A stretch of DNA of 64,000 bases from Stenotrophomonas sp. 57 (GTDB taxonomy: Bacteria > Pseudomonadota > Gammaproteobacteria > Xanthomonadales > Xanthomonadaceae): assembly GCF_030291075.1 (NCBI RefSeq), contig NZ_CP127407.1, forward strand, positions 248,001-312,000, given 5' to 3'. Made by a program: the position numbers and the translations under genes. Of this stretch, positions 34,608 to 43,525 are shown one piece after another (the first letter of the stretch is position 1; each line of letters starts with the position of its first letter). A model generated the notes under the pieces. The model was not told the origin of the DNA and did not search any database. It worked only from the letters and a program-made list of their open reading frames with translations.

Positions 34608-35612
34608 ATGACGTCCGCCACCGCCCGTTACGCCGATTCCCTGCGCCTGTCCGTTGCCCCCATGATGGATTGGACTGATCGCCATTGCCGCGTGTTCCAT
34701 CGCGTGCTGGCGCCGGGCGCACGCCTGTACACGGAAATGGTGCACGCCAACGCGGTCATCCACGGCGATCGCGAGCGCCTGCTCGGTTTCGATGCCAGCG
34801 AACAGCCCCTGGCGCTGCAGCTGGGCGGCAGCGATCCGGCCTTGCTTGCGCAGGCCGCGCGCATTGCCGCCGAGTGGGGCTACGACGAGGTCAACCTCAA
34901 CTGCGGCTGCCCCTCCGACCGCGTGCAGGCCGGGCGTTTTGGCGCCTGCCTGATGCGCGAGCCGGTGCTGGTGGCCGAGTGCGTGGCAGCGATGGTCGAC
35001 GCCGTCGACATCCCGGTGACGGTGAAGTGCCGCCTGGGCGTGGACGAGGACAACGACTACGACGTGTTCGCCGCCTTCGTCGACCGCCAGGTCGCCGCCG
35101 GTGCGGCGATGGTGGTGGTGCATGCGCGCAATGCCTGGCTGAAGGGCCTGTCGCCGAAGGAGAACCGCGAGGTTCCGCCGCTGAAGTACGACTGGGCCTA
35201 CCGCCTGAAGCAGGAGCGCCCGGCGCTGCCGGTGGTGATCAACGGCGGCCTGGCCAGCATCGAGGCGGTGCAGGCCCAGGCCGCGCACGTCGATGGCGTG
35301 ATGCTGGGCCGCGCGGCCTACCACGACCCTTACCTGCTGCATCAGCTGGAGGCGCTGCACACCGGCGCCCCGCTGCAGGCCCGCGGCGACCTGCTGCGCG
35401 CGCTGCGTCCCTATGTGGAAGCGCGGCTGGGCGAAGGCCTGGCACTGAAGCACATCACCCGCCATCTGCTCGGCCTGTTCCACGGCCAGCCGGGGGGCCG
35501 TGCGTTCCGCCAGGTGCTTAGCGAGGGCGCACACCGCCCAGGCGCCGATTGGGCCCTGGTCGAGCAGGCGCTCGCGGTTACCGAACGCGAAGCGGATCGT
35601 GCCGCAGCGTGA
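34608..35612 (+). CDS. dusA: tRNA-dihydrouridine(20/20a) synthase DusA
   Basis: 334 residues from ATG 34608; an ATG at 34581 would add nine residues. TIM barrel with SVAPMMDWTDRHCR, the FMN site, LNCGCPSDRVQAGRFGACLM with the catalytic Cys in its usual place, VKCRLGVDE, VVHARNAWLKGLSPKENRE (subtype DusA) and LGRAAYHDPY. It reduces uridines at positions 20 and 20a of tRNA using NADPH and FMN. It is not functionally linked to the effector gene that ends 123 bases upstream. Confidence 0.95.
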   Translation: MTSATARYADSLRLSVAPMMDWTDRHCRVFHRVLAPGARLYTEMVHANAVIHGDRERLLGFDASEQPLALQLGGSDPALLAQAARIAAEWGYDEVNLNCGCPSDRVQAGRFGACLMREPVLVAECVAAMVDAVDIPVTVKCRLGVDEDNDYDVFAAFVDRQVAAGAAMVVVHARNAWLKGLSPKENREVPPLKYDWAYRLKQERPALPVVINGGLASIEAVQAQAAHVDGVMLGRAAYHDPYLLHQLEALHTGAPLQARGDLLRALRPYVEARLGEGLALKHITRHLLGLFHGQPGGRAFRQVLSEGAHRPGADWALVEQALAVTEREADRAAA

Positions 35613-35825
35613 CCTGAGTCACATTCCTGGCTTGACAAGGGACGTCGATTCGTCCCGAATGTTCACTTAGCTGAACAGAGAAGGGTTGAGGCCGGAAAAG
35701 TTCAGACCGGATTCACTGCCCCAAACCAAGAATTTGCAAAGGAATTGTAAAGCGCCGGGTCCCGAACCCGGTTCCCGGATTTACGACTTTTGAACGAATC
35801 GCCGAGCTCGGCTAGGATCGCATCG
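35613..35825 (+). promoter_or_regulatory. Leader region with palindrome and candidate PhoP box
   Basis: The gap before the phoPQ locus holds TTGACA (35632-35637), a GGGACG/CGTCCC hairpin, and an 18-base sequence TGTTCACTTAGCTGAACA (35660-35677) with perfect six-base arms. Further down AGTTCA (35699), five bases, then GATTCA (35710) has the hexamer-N5-hexamer layout of PhoP boxes with 4 of 6 matches in each half. PhoP autoregulation is possible but not shown. Confidence 0.3.
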
Positions 35826-36200
35826 ATGTCTTCCGCTCCCTTCCATCGCCGCATTGCCCTGGCCACCTGCGTGGCGCTGTCGGCTGTGCCGCTGTCGTCG
35901 GCGCTGGCGCAGCAGCCGCCGCGCGGCGAGCAGGGGCGGGCGGAAATGCTGGAGCGGGGCGAGCGCGGCAACCGTGGCGACGAGCGTTCGCTGTCCGATG
36001 CCGTGCGCCGTGTGCAGCGCACTACCGGCGGCCACATCCTCGGCGCCGAGCGCGTGCCATTCGATGGTCGTGACATCAACCGGGTGAAGTACATGGACGA
36101 CCGGGGCCGGGTCCGCTACATGGACGACCCCGCCCCGTCGCGTTCACAGCCGCGCACGCCGCGGTCGGATATGTCATCACTACGCGGCGATAACCCCTGA
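35826..36200 (+). CDS. Small exported protein of unknown function upstream of phoPQ
   Basis: 124 residues. A signal peptide (1-28, ending SSALA) is followed by a charged, Arg-rich mature part: RGEQGRAEMLERGERGNRGD, then LSDAVRRVQRTTGGHILGAE, INRVKYMDDRGRVRYMDD and a Ser/Pro tail. The VRRVQRxTGGxILGAE...KYxDxxGRVRYM block recalls small PepSY-like proteins often linked to two-component systems, but I cannot assign it firmly. It starts phoP's transcription unit at a distance of 73 bases. Confidence 0.7.
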   Translation: MSSAPFHRRIALATCVALSAVPLSSALAQQPPRGEQGRAEMLERGERGNRGDERSLSDAVRRVQRTTGGHILGAERVPFDGRDINRVKYMDDRGRVRYMDDPAPSRSQPRTPRSDMSSLRGDNP

Positions 36201-36273
36201 ACAGGGATAGTTGTCGCTATCAACCCGTACCCCACAGGCCTCCGGGCCACACCCAGGACACTAGGGAGAGTTC

Positions 36274-36957
36274 ATGCGTATCCTTCTGGTCGAAGACGAA
36301 GCCCCGCTGCGTGAGACCCTGGCAGCCCGGCTCAAGCGCGAAGGCTTTGCCGTCGATGCTGCGCAGGACGGCGAGGAAGGCCTCTACATGGGCCGTGAAG
36401 TTCCGTTCGATGTCGGCATCATCGACCTCGGCCTGCCCAAGATGTCGGGCATGGAGCTGATCAAGGCCCTGCGTGACGAAGGCAAGAAGTTCCCGGTGCT
36501 GATCCTGACCGCGCGTTCGAGCTGGCAGGACAAGGTCGAGGGCCTGAAGCAGGGCGCCGACGATTACCTGGTCAAGCCGTTCCATGTGGAAGAGCTGCTG
36601 GCCCGCGTCAACGCGCTGCTGCGCCGCGCCGCCGGCTGGAGCAAGCCGACCCTGGAATGCGGCCCGGTCGCGCTGGACCTCGCCGCGCAGACCGTCAGCG
36701 TGGCCGGCAGCAATGTCGACCTCACCAGCTACGAGTACAAAGTGCTGGAGTACCTGATGATGCATGCCGGTGAACTGGTCTCCAAGGCCGACCTCACCGA
36801 GCACATCTACCAGCAGGACTTCGACCGCGACTCGAACGTGCTGGAAGTCTTCATTGGCCGCCTGCGCAAGAAGCTGGACCCGGATGGCGAACTGAAGCCG
36901 ATCGAGACCGTGCGCGGCCGCGGTTACCGTTTCGCGATCCCGCGCAACGAGGGCTGA
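36274..36957 (+). CDS. phoP: Response regulator PhoP (OmpR family)
   Basis: 227 residues. The receiver domain has the acidic pair in LLVEDEAPL, phosphoacceptor Asp51 in VGIIDLGLP, Thr in LILTAR and Lys in LVKPFH. The C-terminal winged helix (about 125-223) has the OmpR motifs LTSYEYKVLEYLM, SNVLEVFIGRLRKKL and VRGRGYRF. The pairing with a PhoQ-like kinase and the sequence type match Xanthomonadaceae PhoP, which controls responses to low Mg2+ and cationic peptides. Confidence 0.92.
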   Translation: MRILLVEDEAPLRETLAARLKREGFAVDAAQDGEEGLYMGREVPFDVGIIDLGLPKMSGMELIKALRDEGKKFPVLILTARSSWQDKVEGLKQGADDYLVKPFHVEELLARVNALLRRAAGWSKPTLECGPVALDLAAQTVSVAGSNVDLTSYEYKVLEYLMMHAGELVSKADLTEHIYQQDFDRDSNVLEVFIGRLRKKLDPDGELKPIETVRGRGYRFAIPRNEG

Positions 36958-36982
36958 GCCGGCTCACCCTGGCGATAGCACG

Positions 36983-38407
36983 ATGTCCGGCCGTCTGTGG
37001 TTCTTCCGACGCTGGCGGCCGCGCTCACTGCAGGCGCGCCAGATGTTCGCCGCGTCCGTGGGCCTGGTCGCGTTCCTGGCGCTGGCCGGTTACGCGCTCG
37101 ACGCCGCCTTCGCCGATACGGCGAAGGCGAACCTGCGCGAGCGCCTGAAGAACTACGCCACCGCCTACGCGGCCGGCATCGACTTCACCCGCGACCGCTC
37201 GCTGTACATCCGCGAGCAGCCGCCGGATTCGCGCTTCGACGTTCCGGGCAGTGGCCTGTACCTGCAGGTGGTGATGCCGCACGGCAAGGGCAATTCGATG
37301 TCCGCCGAAGGCCCGATGCTGCCCACCGTGGGCGGTGGCCTGCTGGCGCCGCGCCAGGAAGTGTTCGAAGGCCCGCTGCCGATGATCCAGATCGACGGCA
37401 GCCAAGGCTCGGTGTACCGCTATGGCCTGGGCCTGGTGTGGGACGCCGACGCCGATCCCGCCACCGAATTCCCGTACACCATCTACGTGATGGAAGACTC
37501 GCGCGCGCTGGGCGCGCAGCTGCGCGTGTTCCGCAGCCGGGTCTGGTTCTACCTGGGCGGCATCGGCCTGATCCTGCTGCTGCTGCAGACCGTCATCCTG
37601 CAGTGGAGCCTGCGCCCGCTGCGCCGCGTGATCACCGAGCTGACCAAGGTGCAGCGCGGCGAGACCGAGCGCATGAGCGAGCGCCACCCGCGCGAGCTGG
37701 AACCGCTGACCGACAGCATCAACGCCTTCATTGAAAGCGAGCGCGAGAACCTCGAGCGCCAGCGCAATACCCTGGCCGACCTGGCGCACAGCCTGAAGAC
37801 GCCCATCGCCGTGCTGCGCACGCAGATGGACAGCGGTGCCGGCGATGGCGCCCTGCGCGAGGAGCTGGACGTGCAGCTGCAGCGCATGAACAACCTGGTT
37901 TCGTACCAGCTGGCGCGTGCTGCATCGTCGGGCCACAAACTGTTCTCCGCGCCGCTGCCGATCGAATCCAACGCCGAGGAAATCGTGCGTGGCCTGGAGA
38001 AGGTCTACGCCTCGAAGGGTGTGCTGTGCGAATTCGACATCGACCCGGCCGCGCGCTTCCACGGCGAACCGGGTGACCTGCAGGAACTGCTCGGCAACCT
38101 GCTGGAGAACGCCTTCAAGTGGGCCAACCGCCGCGTGCTGCTGACCGCGCAGCCGCTGCCGGCACCGAACGCGCGACGTGCCGGCCTGATGCTGGCCGTG
38201 GACGACGATGGCCCGGGCATTGCCCCGGACGACATCGGCAAGGTGCTGCAGCGTGGCGTGCGCGGCGACGAGCGCGTGCAGGGCCACGGCATCGGCCTGT
38301 CGATCGTGCAGGACCTGATCAAGGATTACCGCGGCGAACTGGCCGTCGGCCGTTCCAGCGAACTGGGCGGCGCCCGCTTCGAAGTGCGCCTGCCGCCGGG
38401 GCCGTGA
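36983..38407 (+). CDS. phoQ: Sensor histidine kinase PhoQ
   Basis: 474 residues, 25 bases after phoP. Two membrane segments (about 22-45 and 190-212) enclose a periplasmic sensor domain of about 145 residues that contains a few acidic residues but no long acidic patch like enteric PhoQ. A HAMP-like linker follows, then the H-box with His269 in LADLAHSLKTPI, the N-box LLGNLLENAFKWA, and G boxes DDDGPGIAPDD and GHGIGLSIV. It autophosphorylates and signals to PhoP at the inner membrane. Confidence 0.9.
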   Translation: MSGRLWFFRRWRPRSLQARQMFAASVGLVAFLALAGYALDAAFADTAKANLRERLKNYATAYAAGIDFTRDRSLYIREQPPDSRFDVPGSGLYLQVVMPHGKGNSMSAEGPMLPTVGGGLLAPRQEVFEGPLPMIQIDGSQGSVYRYGLGLVWDADADPATEFPYTIYVMEDSRALGAQLRVFRSRVWFYLGGIGLILLLLQTVILQWSLRPLRRVITELTKVQRGETERMSERHPRELEPLTDSINAFIESERENLERQRNTLADLAHSLKTPIAVLRTQMDSGAGDGALREELDVQLQRMNNLVSYQLARAASSGHKLFSAPLPIESNAEEIVRGLEKVYASKGVLCEFDIDPAARFHGEPGDLQELLGNLLENAFKWANRRVLLTAQPLPAPNARRAGLMLAVDDDGPGIAPDDIGKVLQRGVRGDERVQGHGIGLSIVQDLIKDYRGELAVGRSSELGGARFEVRLPPGP

Positions 38408-38437
38408 TCCACGCCGCCGGGCCATGCCCGGCGGACC
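38408..38437 (+). repeat. SMAG-related hairpin, GCCGGGC stem
   Basis: CCGCCGGGCCATGCCCGGCGG forms a perfect hairpin between the converging ends of phoQ and mtfA. The leading GTAG has decayed to GTGA, so this is probably an old SMAG unit or a simple bidirectional terminator hairpin. Confidence 0.55.
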
Positions 38438-38443
38438 CGCGAA

Positions 38444-39232
38444 TCACCCCACCATCTTCGGTGGCTCGCCATACAACCGCCGCAGCTGCTCCGCCACCTC
38501 CGGCAACGCCTGCCGCAGCAGGTCCGGCGCCGAGAAGTGGTACTCGCTGGCCACCGCGAAGAATTCTTCCGGCGCGTCGGCCGCATACGGGTCGATCAGC
38601 GTTTCTTCGCCCGCGTCCACCTGCACGCAGAACGCATCGTAGGCGCGCTGGAAAATACCCGCCCATTCGCGCTGCCAGTCGCGCGGCAGCGGCGGCGTGC
38701 CATCCATTGCACCATCCAGCGCATCCAGCTTGTGCACCATCTCGTGCACCGCCACGCAGTAGCCCTCGTGCGGCGCGGCCAGTTCGGCCTGCACATCGGC
38801 CCAGGACAGGATCAACGGACCGCTGTCCCACGACTCGCCGATCAGCTCGTCGTCCCATTCGTGCAGCACGCCGGCCGCATCCATATGGCTGCGGTGCACG
38901 CGGAACGCATCGGGGTAGACCACCAGCTGCGACCAGCCTTCCAGCCCCACCTCGCCGAATTCCAGCAGCGGCAGGCAGCACAGCGCGGCCAGCAGCACGC
39001 CATCGCCGGTATGCAGCTGCAGATCGCCGATCGGGGTAATGGTCTTCTCGTTCAGGAAGCGCATGGCCAGCACGCGCAGGCGTGCGCGGCGTTCCTCGTC
39101 CAGGCCGTGCAGCAAGGCCGCGCGGCGGCAGGCCTCATCCCACAGTGCATCGTCGATCGGCCGCGGCGCAGGCCGCAGCCACTGCAGCAACGACTTGATC
39201 AGCGGAACATTCCCGGCAGGTAGCTGTGCCAC
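38444..39232 (-). CDS. mtfA: MtfA family zinc peptidase (M90)
   Basis: 262 residues, GTG start at 39232. The zinc motif HEMVHKLD (HExxH) in YCVAVHEMVHKLDALDG and the downstream Glu-rich EEFFAVASEYHF with the third ligand region match MtfA. In E. coli MtfA binds the repressor Mlc and has aminopeptidase activity. The start lies 34 bases inside the upstream small exported gene, so the two overlap and are probably translationally coupled. Confidence 0.9.
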   Translation of the reverse strand: MAQLPAGNVPLIKSLLQWLRPAPRPIDDALWDEACRRAALLHGLDEERRARLRVLAMRFLNEKTITPIGDLQLHTGDGVLLAALCCLPLLEFGEVGLEGWSQLVVYPDAFRVHRSHMDAAGVLHEWDDELIGESWDSGPLILSWADVQAELAAPHEGYCVAVHEMVHKLDALDGAMDGTPPLPRDWQREWAGIFQRAYDAFCVQVDAGEETLIDPYAADAPEEFFAVASEYHFSAPDLLRQALPEVAEQLRRLYGEPPKMVG

Positions 39233-39486
39233 TTCGGTGCGCGGATGCGTTGCAGCACGTCGTCATCGCTGCCACCGCCGCCAGTGCTGGTGTTGGCCGC
39301 CGGGCGGACCGGTGCTGGCTTGGTGGTGGGGGCCGAAGCGGTGGCGGTCGGTGCACGCTGTGAGGCGGCATCACCGTTGGAGGACACGCAGGCCCCACGG
39401 CTGTCGTCCAGCGCTGCTGTGGCAGACGCCGCGAAGGGCATCATCAGCAGAATCAGGCAATGGGCATAACGGCGCATTGACGACAT
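39199..39486 (-). CDS. Small exported protein overlapping mtfA
   Basis: 95 residues from ATG 39486 (ATG 39477 also possible). Signal peptide residues 1-25 (CLILLMMPFAASATA), a Ser/Thr/Ala/Pro-rich middle and a distinct ending DDDVLQRIRAPKWHSYLPGMFR. The conserved-looking final segment with Trp, Tyr and Phe suggests a real protein, although no function is known to me. Its 3' end overlaps mtfA by 34 bases in another frame. No clear ribosome binding site. Confidence 0.65.
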   Translation of the reverse strand: MSSMRRYAHCLILLMMPFAASATAALDDSRGACVSSNGDAASQRAPTATASAPTTKPAPVRPAANTSTGGGGSDDDVLQRIRAPKWHSYLPGMFR

Positions 39487-39621
39487 CCACGTTAAGGGGA
39501 GGTGAGTTCCCGATTCTAGCCCGAACTCGGCGCCCCGTTGGAAGCCCCGGCGGAACCCAGCGTGGCGGGCGTCGCTGGCGGCTTTCCCGCATAATTCCTT
39601 CCTGACTTCGTGGAAGCTGCC

Positions 39622-40587
39622 GTGGACGATCGCCAATTGCTGGCCAAACTCGCTGCCGGTCGCCTGTCCGGCGACGCCCTGGCCCGTGAGCTGGGCCAGA
39701 CCCGGGCGGCCATTTGGAAGCGTATTCAAGGACTTAGGGCCGCTGGCGTGGACGTCGAGGGCCGTGCCGGTGAGGGCTACGGCCTGACCCGTCCGGTGGA
39801 CCTGCTGGACCCGGACGCGATCCGGGCCGGCCTGCCGGCCGACGTCCTGCCGCTGCTGCACGACCTGCAGGTGGCTTGGACGGTGGACTCGACCAACGCC
39901 GAATTGCTGCGTTGCAGCGCGCCCCAGCGCGGCGTTTGCGTCCTGCTGGCCGAGCGCCAGACCGGTGGCCGCGGCCGCCGGGGCCGCAGCTGGGCCTCAC
40001 CGCTGGCTGCCCACGTCTACCTGTCGGTGCTGCGCCTGTTCTCCGGTGGCCTGGGCCGCTTGGCCGGGCTTAGCCTGGTGGCCGGCATCGCCGTGGCCGA
40101 AGCCCTGCACGACCTGGGCTACACCCAGGCCCAGCTGAAGTGGCCGAACGATCTGCTGGTCGACGGCCGCAAGCTGGTCGGCCTGCTGGCCGAGGGCGGT
40201 GGCGAATACGCCGGCCCGGCACGCGCCGTGATCGGCATCGGCATCAACACGCATATGCCGCCCTCTTTCGCCGAACAGATCACCCAGCCGTGGGTGGATC
40301 TGGATACGTTGGCCGGCACGCCGGTGGATCGCAACGTGGTTGTTGCTGCCGTGCTGACGCGCCTGCTGCCGGCGCTGGAAGAATTCGATCGCGAAGGTCT
40401 CGCGCCGTTCCTGCCGCGCTACGCCGCTTTCGACATGCTGGCCGGCCGCGAAGTGCGGGTGGAACTGGACGGGCAGTGGCAGCACGGCACCGCGCTCGGC
40501 CTGGCCGATGACGGCGCGCTGCGCGTGCGCATCGATGGCCGCGAGCGCCTGCTGCACGCCGGCGAAGTCAGCGTGAGGGCGGCATGA
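39622..40587 (+). CDS. birA: Biotin--[acetyl-CoA-carboxylase] ligase / biotin repressor
   Basis: 321 residues from GTG 39622 (GGAAG upstream); a GTG at 39610 is the alternative. Residues 1-60 form a winged helix-turn-helix (RLSGDALARELGQTRAAIWKRIQGL), so it should also act as the biotin-operon repressor. The ligase domain shows DSTNAELL, the biotinyl-AMP loop QTGGRGRRGRSW, and KWPNDLLVDGRKLVGLL. A CATAAT -10-like box lies at 39590. coaX overlaps its stop by ATGA, an arrangement common in Xanthomonadaceae. Confidence 0.94.
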   Translation: MDDRQLLAKLAAGRLSGDALARELGQTRAAIWKRIQGLRAAGVDVEGRAGEGYGLTRPVDLLDPDAIRAGLPADVLPLLHDLQVAWTVDSTNAELLRCSAPQRGVCVLLAERQTGGRGRRGRSWASPLAAHVYLSVLRLFSGGLGRLAGLSLVAGIAVAEALHDLGYTQAQLKWPNDLLVDGRKLVGLLAEGGGEYAGPARAVIGIGINTHMPPSFAEQITQPWVDLDTLAGTPVDRNVVVAAVLTRLLPALEEFDREGLAPFLPRYAAFDMLAGREVRVELDGQWQHGTALGLADDGALRVRIDGRERLLHAGEVSVRAA

Positions 40588-41315
40588 GCGATTGGTTGTT
40601 CGACCTGGGCAACTCGCGCTTCAAGTTCGCGCCGTTGCAGGGTGACCGTGCCGGCGACGTGCAGGCCTGGGCGCATGGCGCCGAAGGCATGGCCGGGCAG
40701 CCGCCACACAGCCTGCCCAGCGGCCGCACCGCATTCGTCGCCAGCGTGGCCGCACCGTCGCTGACCAGCGCCATGCTGGACCAGCTGCAGCGCCGCTTCG
40801 AAAACGTGCATGTCGTGCGCACCAGCGCCGAATGCGCCGGCGTGCGCATTGCCTATGCCAAGCCGGAAAAATTCGGTGTCGATCGCTTCCTGGCGCTGCT
40901 GGCCGCCGCCAAGGCGCAGCGCCCGGTGCTGGTGGTGGGCGTGGGCACCGCACTGACGATTGACCTGCTCGACGCCGACGGCCAGCACCACGGCGGCCGC
41001 ATTTCCGCATCGCCCACCACCATGCGCGAAGCACTGCACGCCCGCGCGGTGCAGCTGCCGGCTACCGGTGGTGACTACAGCGAGTTCGCCAATGACACCG
41101 CCGACGCGCTGGCCTCCGGCTGCGATGGTGCGGCCGTATCGCTGATCGAACGTAGCGCCCAGCAGGCGAACGCGCTACTGGGCCTGGCGCCCTCGCTGCT
41201 GGTGCATGGCGGTGGCGCACCAGCGCTGATGCCGTTGCTGCCCGGTGCCGATTACCACCCGTCGCTGGTGCTGGATGGTCTCGCCCGCTGGGCGGTGCAC
41301 CAGCCCGCAGGCTAG
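40584..41315 (+). CDS. coaX: Type III pantothenate kinase
   Basis: 243 residues, ATGA overlap with birA. ASKHA-fold motifs: DLGNSRFKFA (phosphate 1), GVDRFLALLAA, GVGTALTIDLLDADGQHHGG (phosphate 2) and the adenosine region VHGGGAPALMPLL. It phosphorylates pantothenate as the first step of CoA synthesis and is not inhibited by CoA, unlike CoaA. The SPOR protein follows 9 bases after. Confidence 0.94.
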   Translation: MSDWLFDLGNSRFKFAPLQGDRAGDVQAWAHGAEGMAGQPPHSLPSGRTAFVASVAAPSLTSAMLDQLQRRFENVHVVRTSAECAGVRIAYAKPEKFGVDRFLALLAAAKAQRPVLVVGVGTALTIDLLDADGQHHGGRISASPTTMREALHARAVQLPATGGDYSEFANDTADALASGCDGAAVSLIERSAQQANALLGLAPSLLVHGGGAPALMPLLPGADYHPSLVLDGLARWAVHQPAG

Positions 41316-41324
41316 TATCCGCGC

Positions 41325-42176
41325 ATGCTGACCCGTGCCCTGATCGTCGTACTGGCCATCCTCAATCTTGGCGTCGCCTGCTGGTGGCTGCTGCGCGATG
41401 CACCGCAGAAGCCTGCGCCGCCGCCGCAACCGGCCGGTGTGGCCGAGCTGCGCTGGGTGCCCGGTGGTGGGGATGCCGCTGCGGCTGCCGAAGCCACGGC
41501 CGCCGCGCCGACTGCGCCGCTGGTGGAGCGCGAATCGGCCGAGAAGACGGCTGTGGCTTCGACGCCTGCGCCCGTTGCGCCGGCCAAGCCGGAGATCGCC
41601 AAGCCGCAGGTGGCCGAGGCTGCGCCGGTTGCTGCCGCCGCCAAGCCGGTGACGCCGCCCGCACCCGTTCCGGCGTCGGAAAAGCCCGCGACCCCGCCCG
41701 CAGCAGCCGCCGAGCCGCCGCGATGCGTCGCGTTGGGTCCGTTCGCCGACCGCGCCGCCGCGACCAGTGCGCAGGGCAAGGCCGGCAACGTGATCAGCCA
41801 GGTGCGTCTGCGCGAACAGCCCGCCGCCAGCGGCAGTGCCCGCTACCGGGTGATGTTGCCGGCCGCCGCTAACCGCGAAGACGCGCAGGCCACGGTAAAG
41901 CGCATCGTCGCCGCCGGCCTGAGCGACTACTACATCATCAGCCAGGGCGAGGACGCCAACGCCGTGGCGCTCGGCCAGTACCGTAACCGCGAAGGCGCCG
42001 AGCGGCGCATGGCGGCGGTGCAGGCCGCCGGCTTCCAGCCGCGCCTGGTGGCCAGCGGCGATGCCGGCCAGTGGTGGCTGGAAGGGCAGCTGGCGGCGGG
42101 CACGCAGCCGGCCCAGGCCCAGCAGCGCAGCGGCGCGGCACAGGGCCGGTCGCTGGAATGCACGCGGTTGCGCTAG
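41325..42176 (+). CDS. SPOR-domain inner-membrane protein
   Basis: 283 residues. One N-terminal membrane segment (LIVVLAILNLGVACWWLL), a long Ala/Pro/Lys-rich linker (about 25-135), and a C-terminal SPOR domain (about 150-260: CVALGPFADRAAATSAQ, YYIISQGEDANAVALGQYRNREGAERR). SPOR domains bind denuded glycan strands at the septum, so a role in cell division or envelope maintenance is likely. Cotranscribed with birA and coaX by spacing. The tRNA-Thr begins 40 bases downstream. Confidence 0.85.
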   Translation: MLTRALIVVLAILNLGVACWWLLRDAPQKPAPPPQPAGVAELRWVPGGGDAAAAAEATAAAPTAPLVERESAEKTAVASTPAPVAPAKPEIAKPQVAEAAPVAAAAKPVTPPAPVPASEKPATPPAAAAEPPRCVALGPFADRAAATSAQGKAGNVISQVRLREQPAASGSARYRVMLPAAANREDAQATVKRIVAAGLSDYYIISQGEDANAVALGQYRNREGAERRMAAVQAAGFQPRLVASGDAGQWWLEGQLAAGTQPAQAQQRSGAAQGRSLECTRLR

Positions 42177-42216
42177 AATCCCCGGACCGCGGCACTGCCG
42201 CCGGTGATGCACCCAT

Positions 42217-42292
42217 GCCGCTTTAGCTCAGTTGGTAGAGCAACTGTCTTGTAAACAGTAGGTCATCCGTTCGATTCGGATAAGCGGCACCA
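42217..42292 (+). tRNA. tRNA-Thr (anticodon TGT)
   Basis: 76 bases including an encoded CCA. Acceptor arms GCCGCTT and AAGCGGC pair perfectly, the D-loop is TAGCTCAGTTGGTAGAGC, the anticodon loop CTTGTAA sits between ACTGT and ACAGT, and the T-arm contains GTTCGATTC. Decodes ACA/ACG-type threonine codons. Confidence 0.96.
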
Positions 42293-42378
42293 TCCCTCCA
42301 TGTGTCGGCGCCTCTTTGCGCTGCCCGAGGTGCTTGCCCGGTGGTTCGAAAGAAGGTCCAGCCGACGCCTCGGCAGTC

Positions 42379-43503
42379 TTACCTTGAGAACGATGGCCCG
42401 TCCTGTGCATGAACCTGCTGCGCTGGCGGCTGTTCAAGATGTGCTGCCAACGCTTCAGCGCGATGAAGGGACTCTGCTTCAGGCGCGCGAAGCGCGTCCA
42501 TCGTATTCATGGTTCCACGGCGTTGGGCAGGATCGTCCATCGCTCCCTCGACGATGAATACTTTCTCGCCACGTGCAAGGGACTCTGTCGGGTTGTTCAA
42601 TACAACGTGGTCAATTCTTGAAAGCCCTTGCGCCTCCGCGAGCACCAACAGACTCGCAGACATGCGCTGGCTCGACTCATCCCACTGCTTCCCGCTCTCG
42701 GCGTCCAGGCGTTCCACACCCGCTCTTATCTGCATGTAGAGGGAGCGGTCAGCGTCGCCGAGTTCAGCTACTGAGGAAGCTGTTCGGTGCACTGAGAGTG
42801 AGTCGTCGGCGACCACGGCCACTCTTCCCGCAGCCGAAGTGCGCTCGGCGTCAAATTCCGGCTCGGGCCTACGTCGACGCTGCGTGGGTGCTATGTGCTG
42901 ATCATAGTGCGCGCCATAGTAAAGCTCGTATGTCGCATGAGGACCAACAGAAGGTGCCTCCGTTTTGAACACCTCAGCGATCTGTCCAAGCGCCTGGTTT
43001 CGATTGATCCGCCCGGCCTGGAGTTCAACGGCAATGGCTCCATACTGTTGCGGTCGATTACCCGTACCCGACACGCCAATGTCCGGTCCACCGGCCGCAA
43101 TGATTTCACGCTGGACCTGGACATTACTGAGCGTCGCAGCCGCTTCTCCGCGTAGCAGGGTGTTTACATAGGATTGCTTCGACGTCGGATCGGGACGTTC
43201 GGTAAAGAGATGGTGCCCCAGCTCGTGCGAAAGAGAGCGCGCGATTCTGGAGCCTTGCCCAACCGCGTTCTCGTCAATAACGATCTTCTCACCGGGAACA
43301 AGATAGGTGCCCCTACCGGCTTGTCCCCAGACAACATCCAGATCGTCGCGCTCGGCCTGTGCAAGACCCGCCCGAAGTGTCGGGGATTTCGCTAGAAGCG
43401 GCGCCAACGAAGGGTCAGTCAACGGGGAGTCCGGCCGACGTACGGGTCCTGGGCGAGCCCCCCCCTGCGGCTGCGGCAGTACAGAGTCTTCAGTACGTTC
43501 CAT
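42379..43503 (-). CDS. Putative type IV secretion effector 3: zinc metallopeptidase with XVIPCD tail
   Basis: 374 residues, no signal peptide. The N-terminal half has a zinc site His93-Glu94-His97 in LSHELGHHLF, with IVIDENAVG before it as in small secreted metallopeptidase effectors. From about residue 235 the sequence follows the XVIPCD pattern (LGDADRSLYMQIRAGVERLD, EAQGLSRIDHVVLNN, KVFIVEGAMDDPAQRR) and ends in a Gln-rich tail. A lipoprotein gene lies 22 bases upstream in the operon. The region is visibly less GC-biased than its neighbours, which suggests recent acquisition next to the tRNA gene. Confidence 0.8.
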   Translation of the reverse strand: MERTEDSVLPQPQGGARPGPVRRPDSPLTDPSLAPLLAKSPTLRAGLAQAERDDLDVVWGQAGRGTYLVPGEKIVIDENAVGQGSRIARSLSHELGHHLFTERPDPTSKQSYVNTLLRGEAAATLSNVQVQREIIAAGGPDIGVSGTGNRPQQYGAIAVELQAGRINRNQALGQIAEVFKTEAPSVGPHATYELYYGAHYDQHIAPTQRRRRPEPEFDAERTSAAGRVAVVADDSLSVHRTASSVAELGDADRSLYMQIRAGVERLDAESGKQWDESSQRMSASLLVLAEAQGLSRIDHVVLNNPTESLARGEKVFIVEGAMDDPAQRRGTMNTMDALRAPEAESLHRAEALAAHLEQPPAQQVHAQDGPSFSR

Positions 43504-43525
43504 GTTGGAGCTCCCGCCCTGGGGG

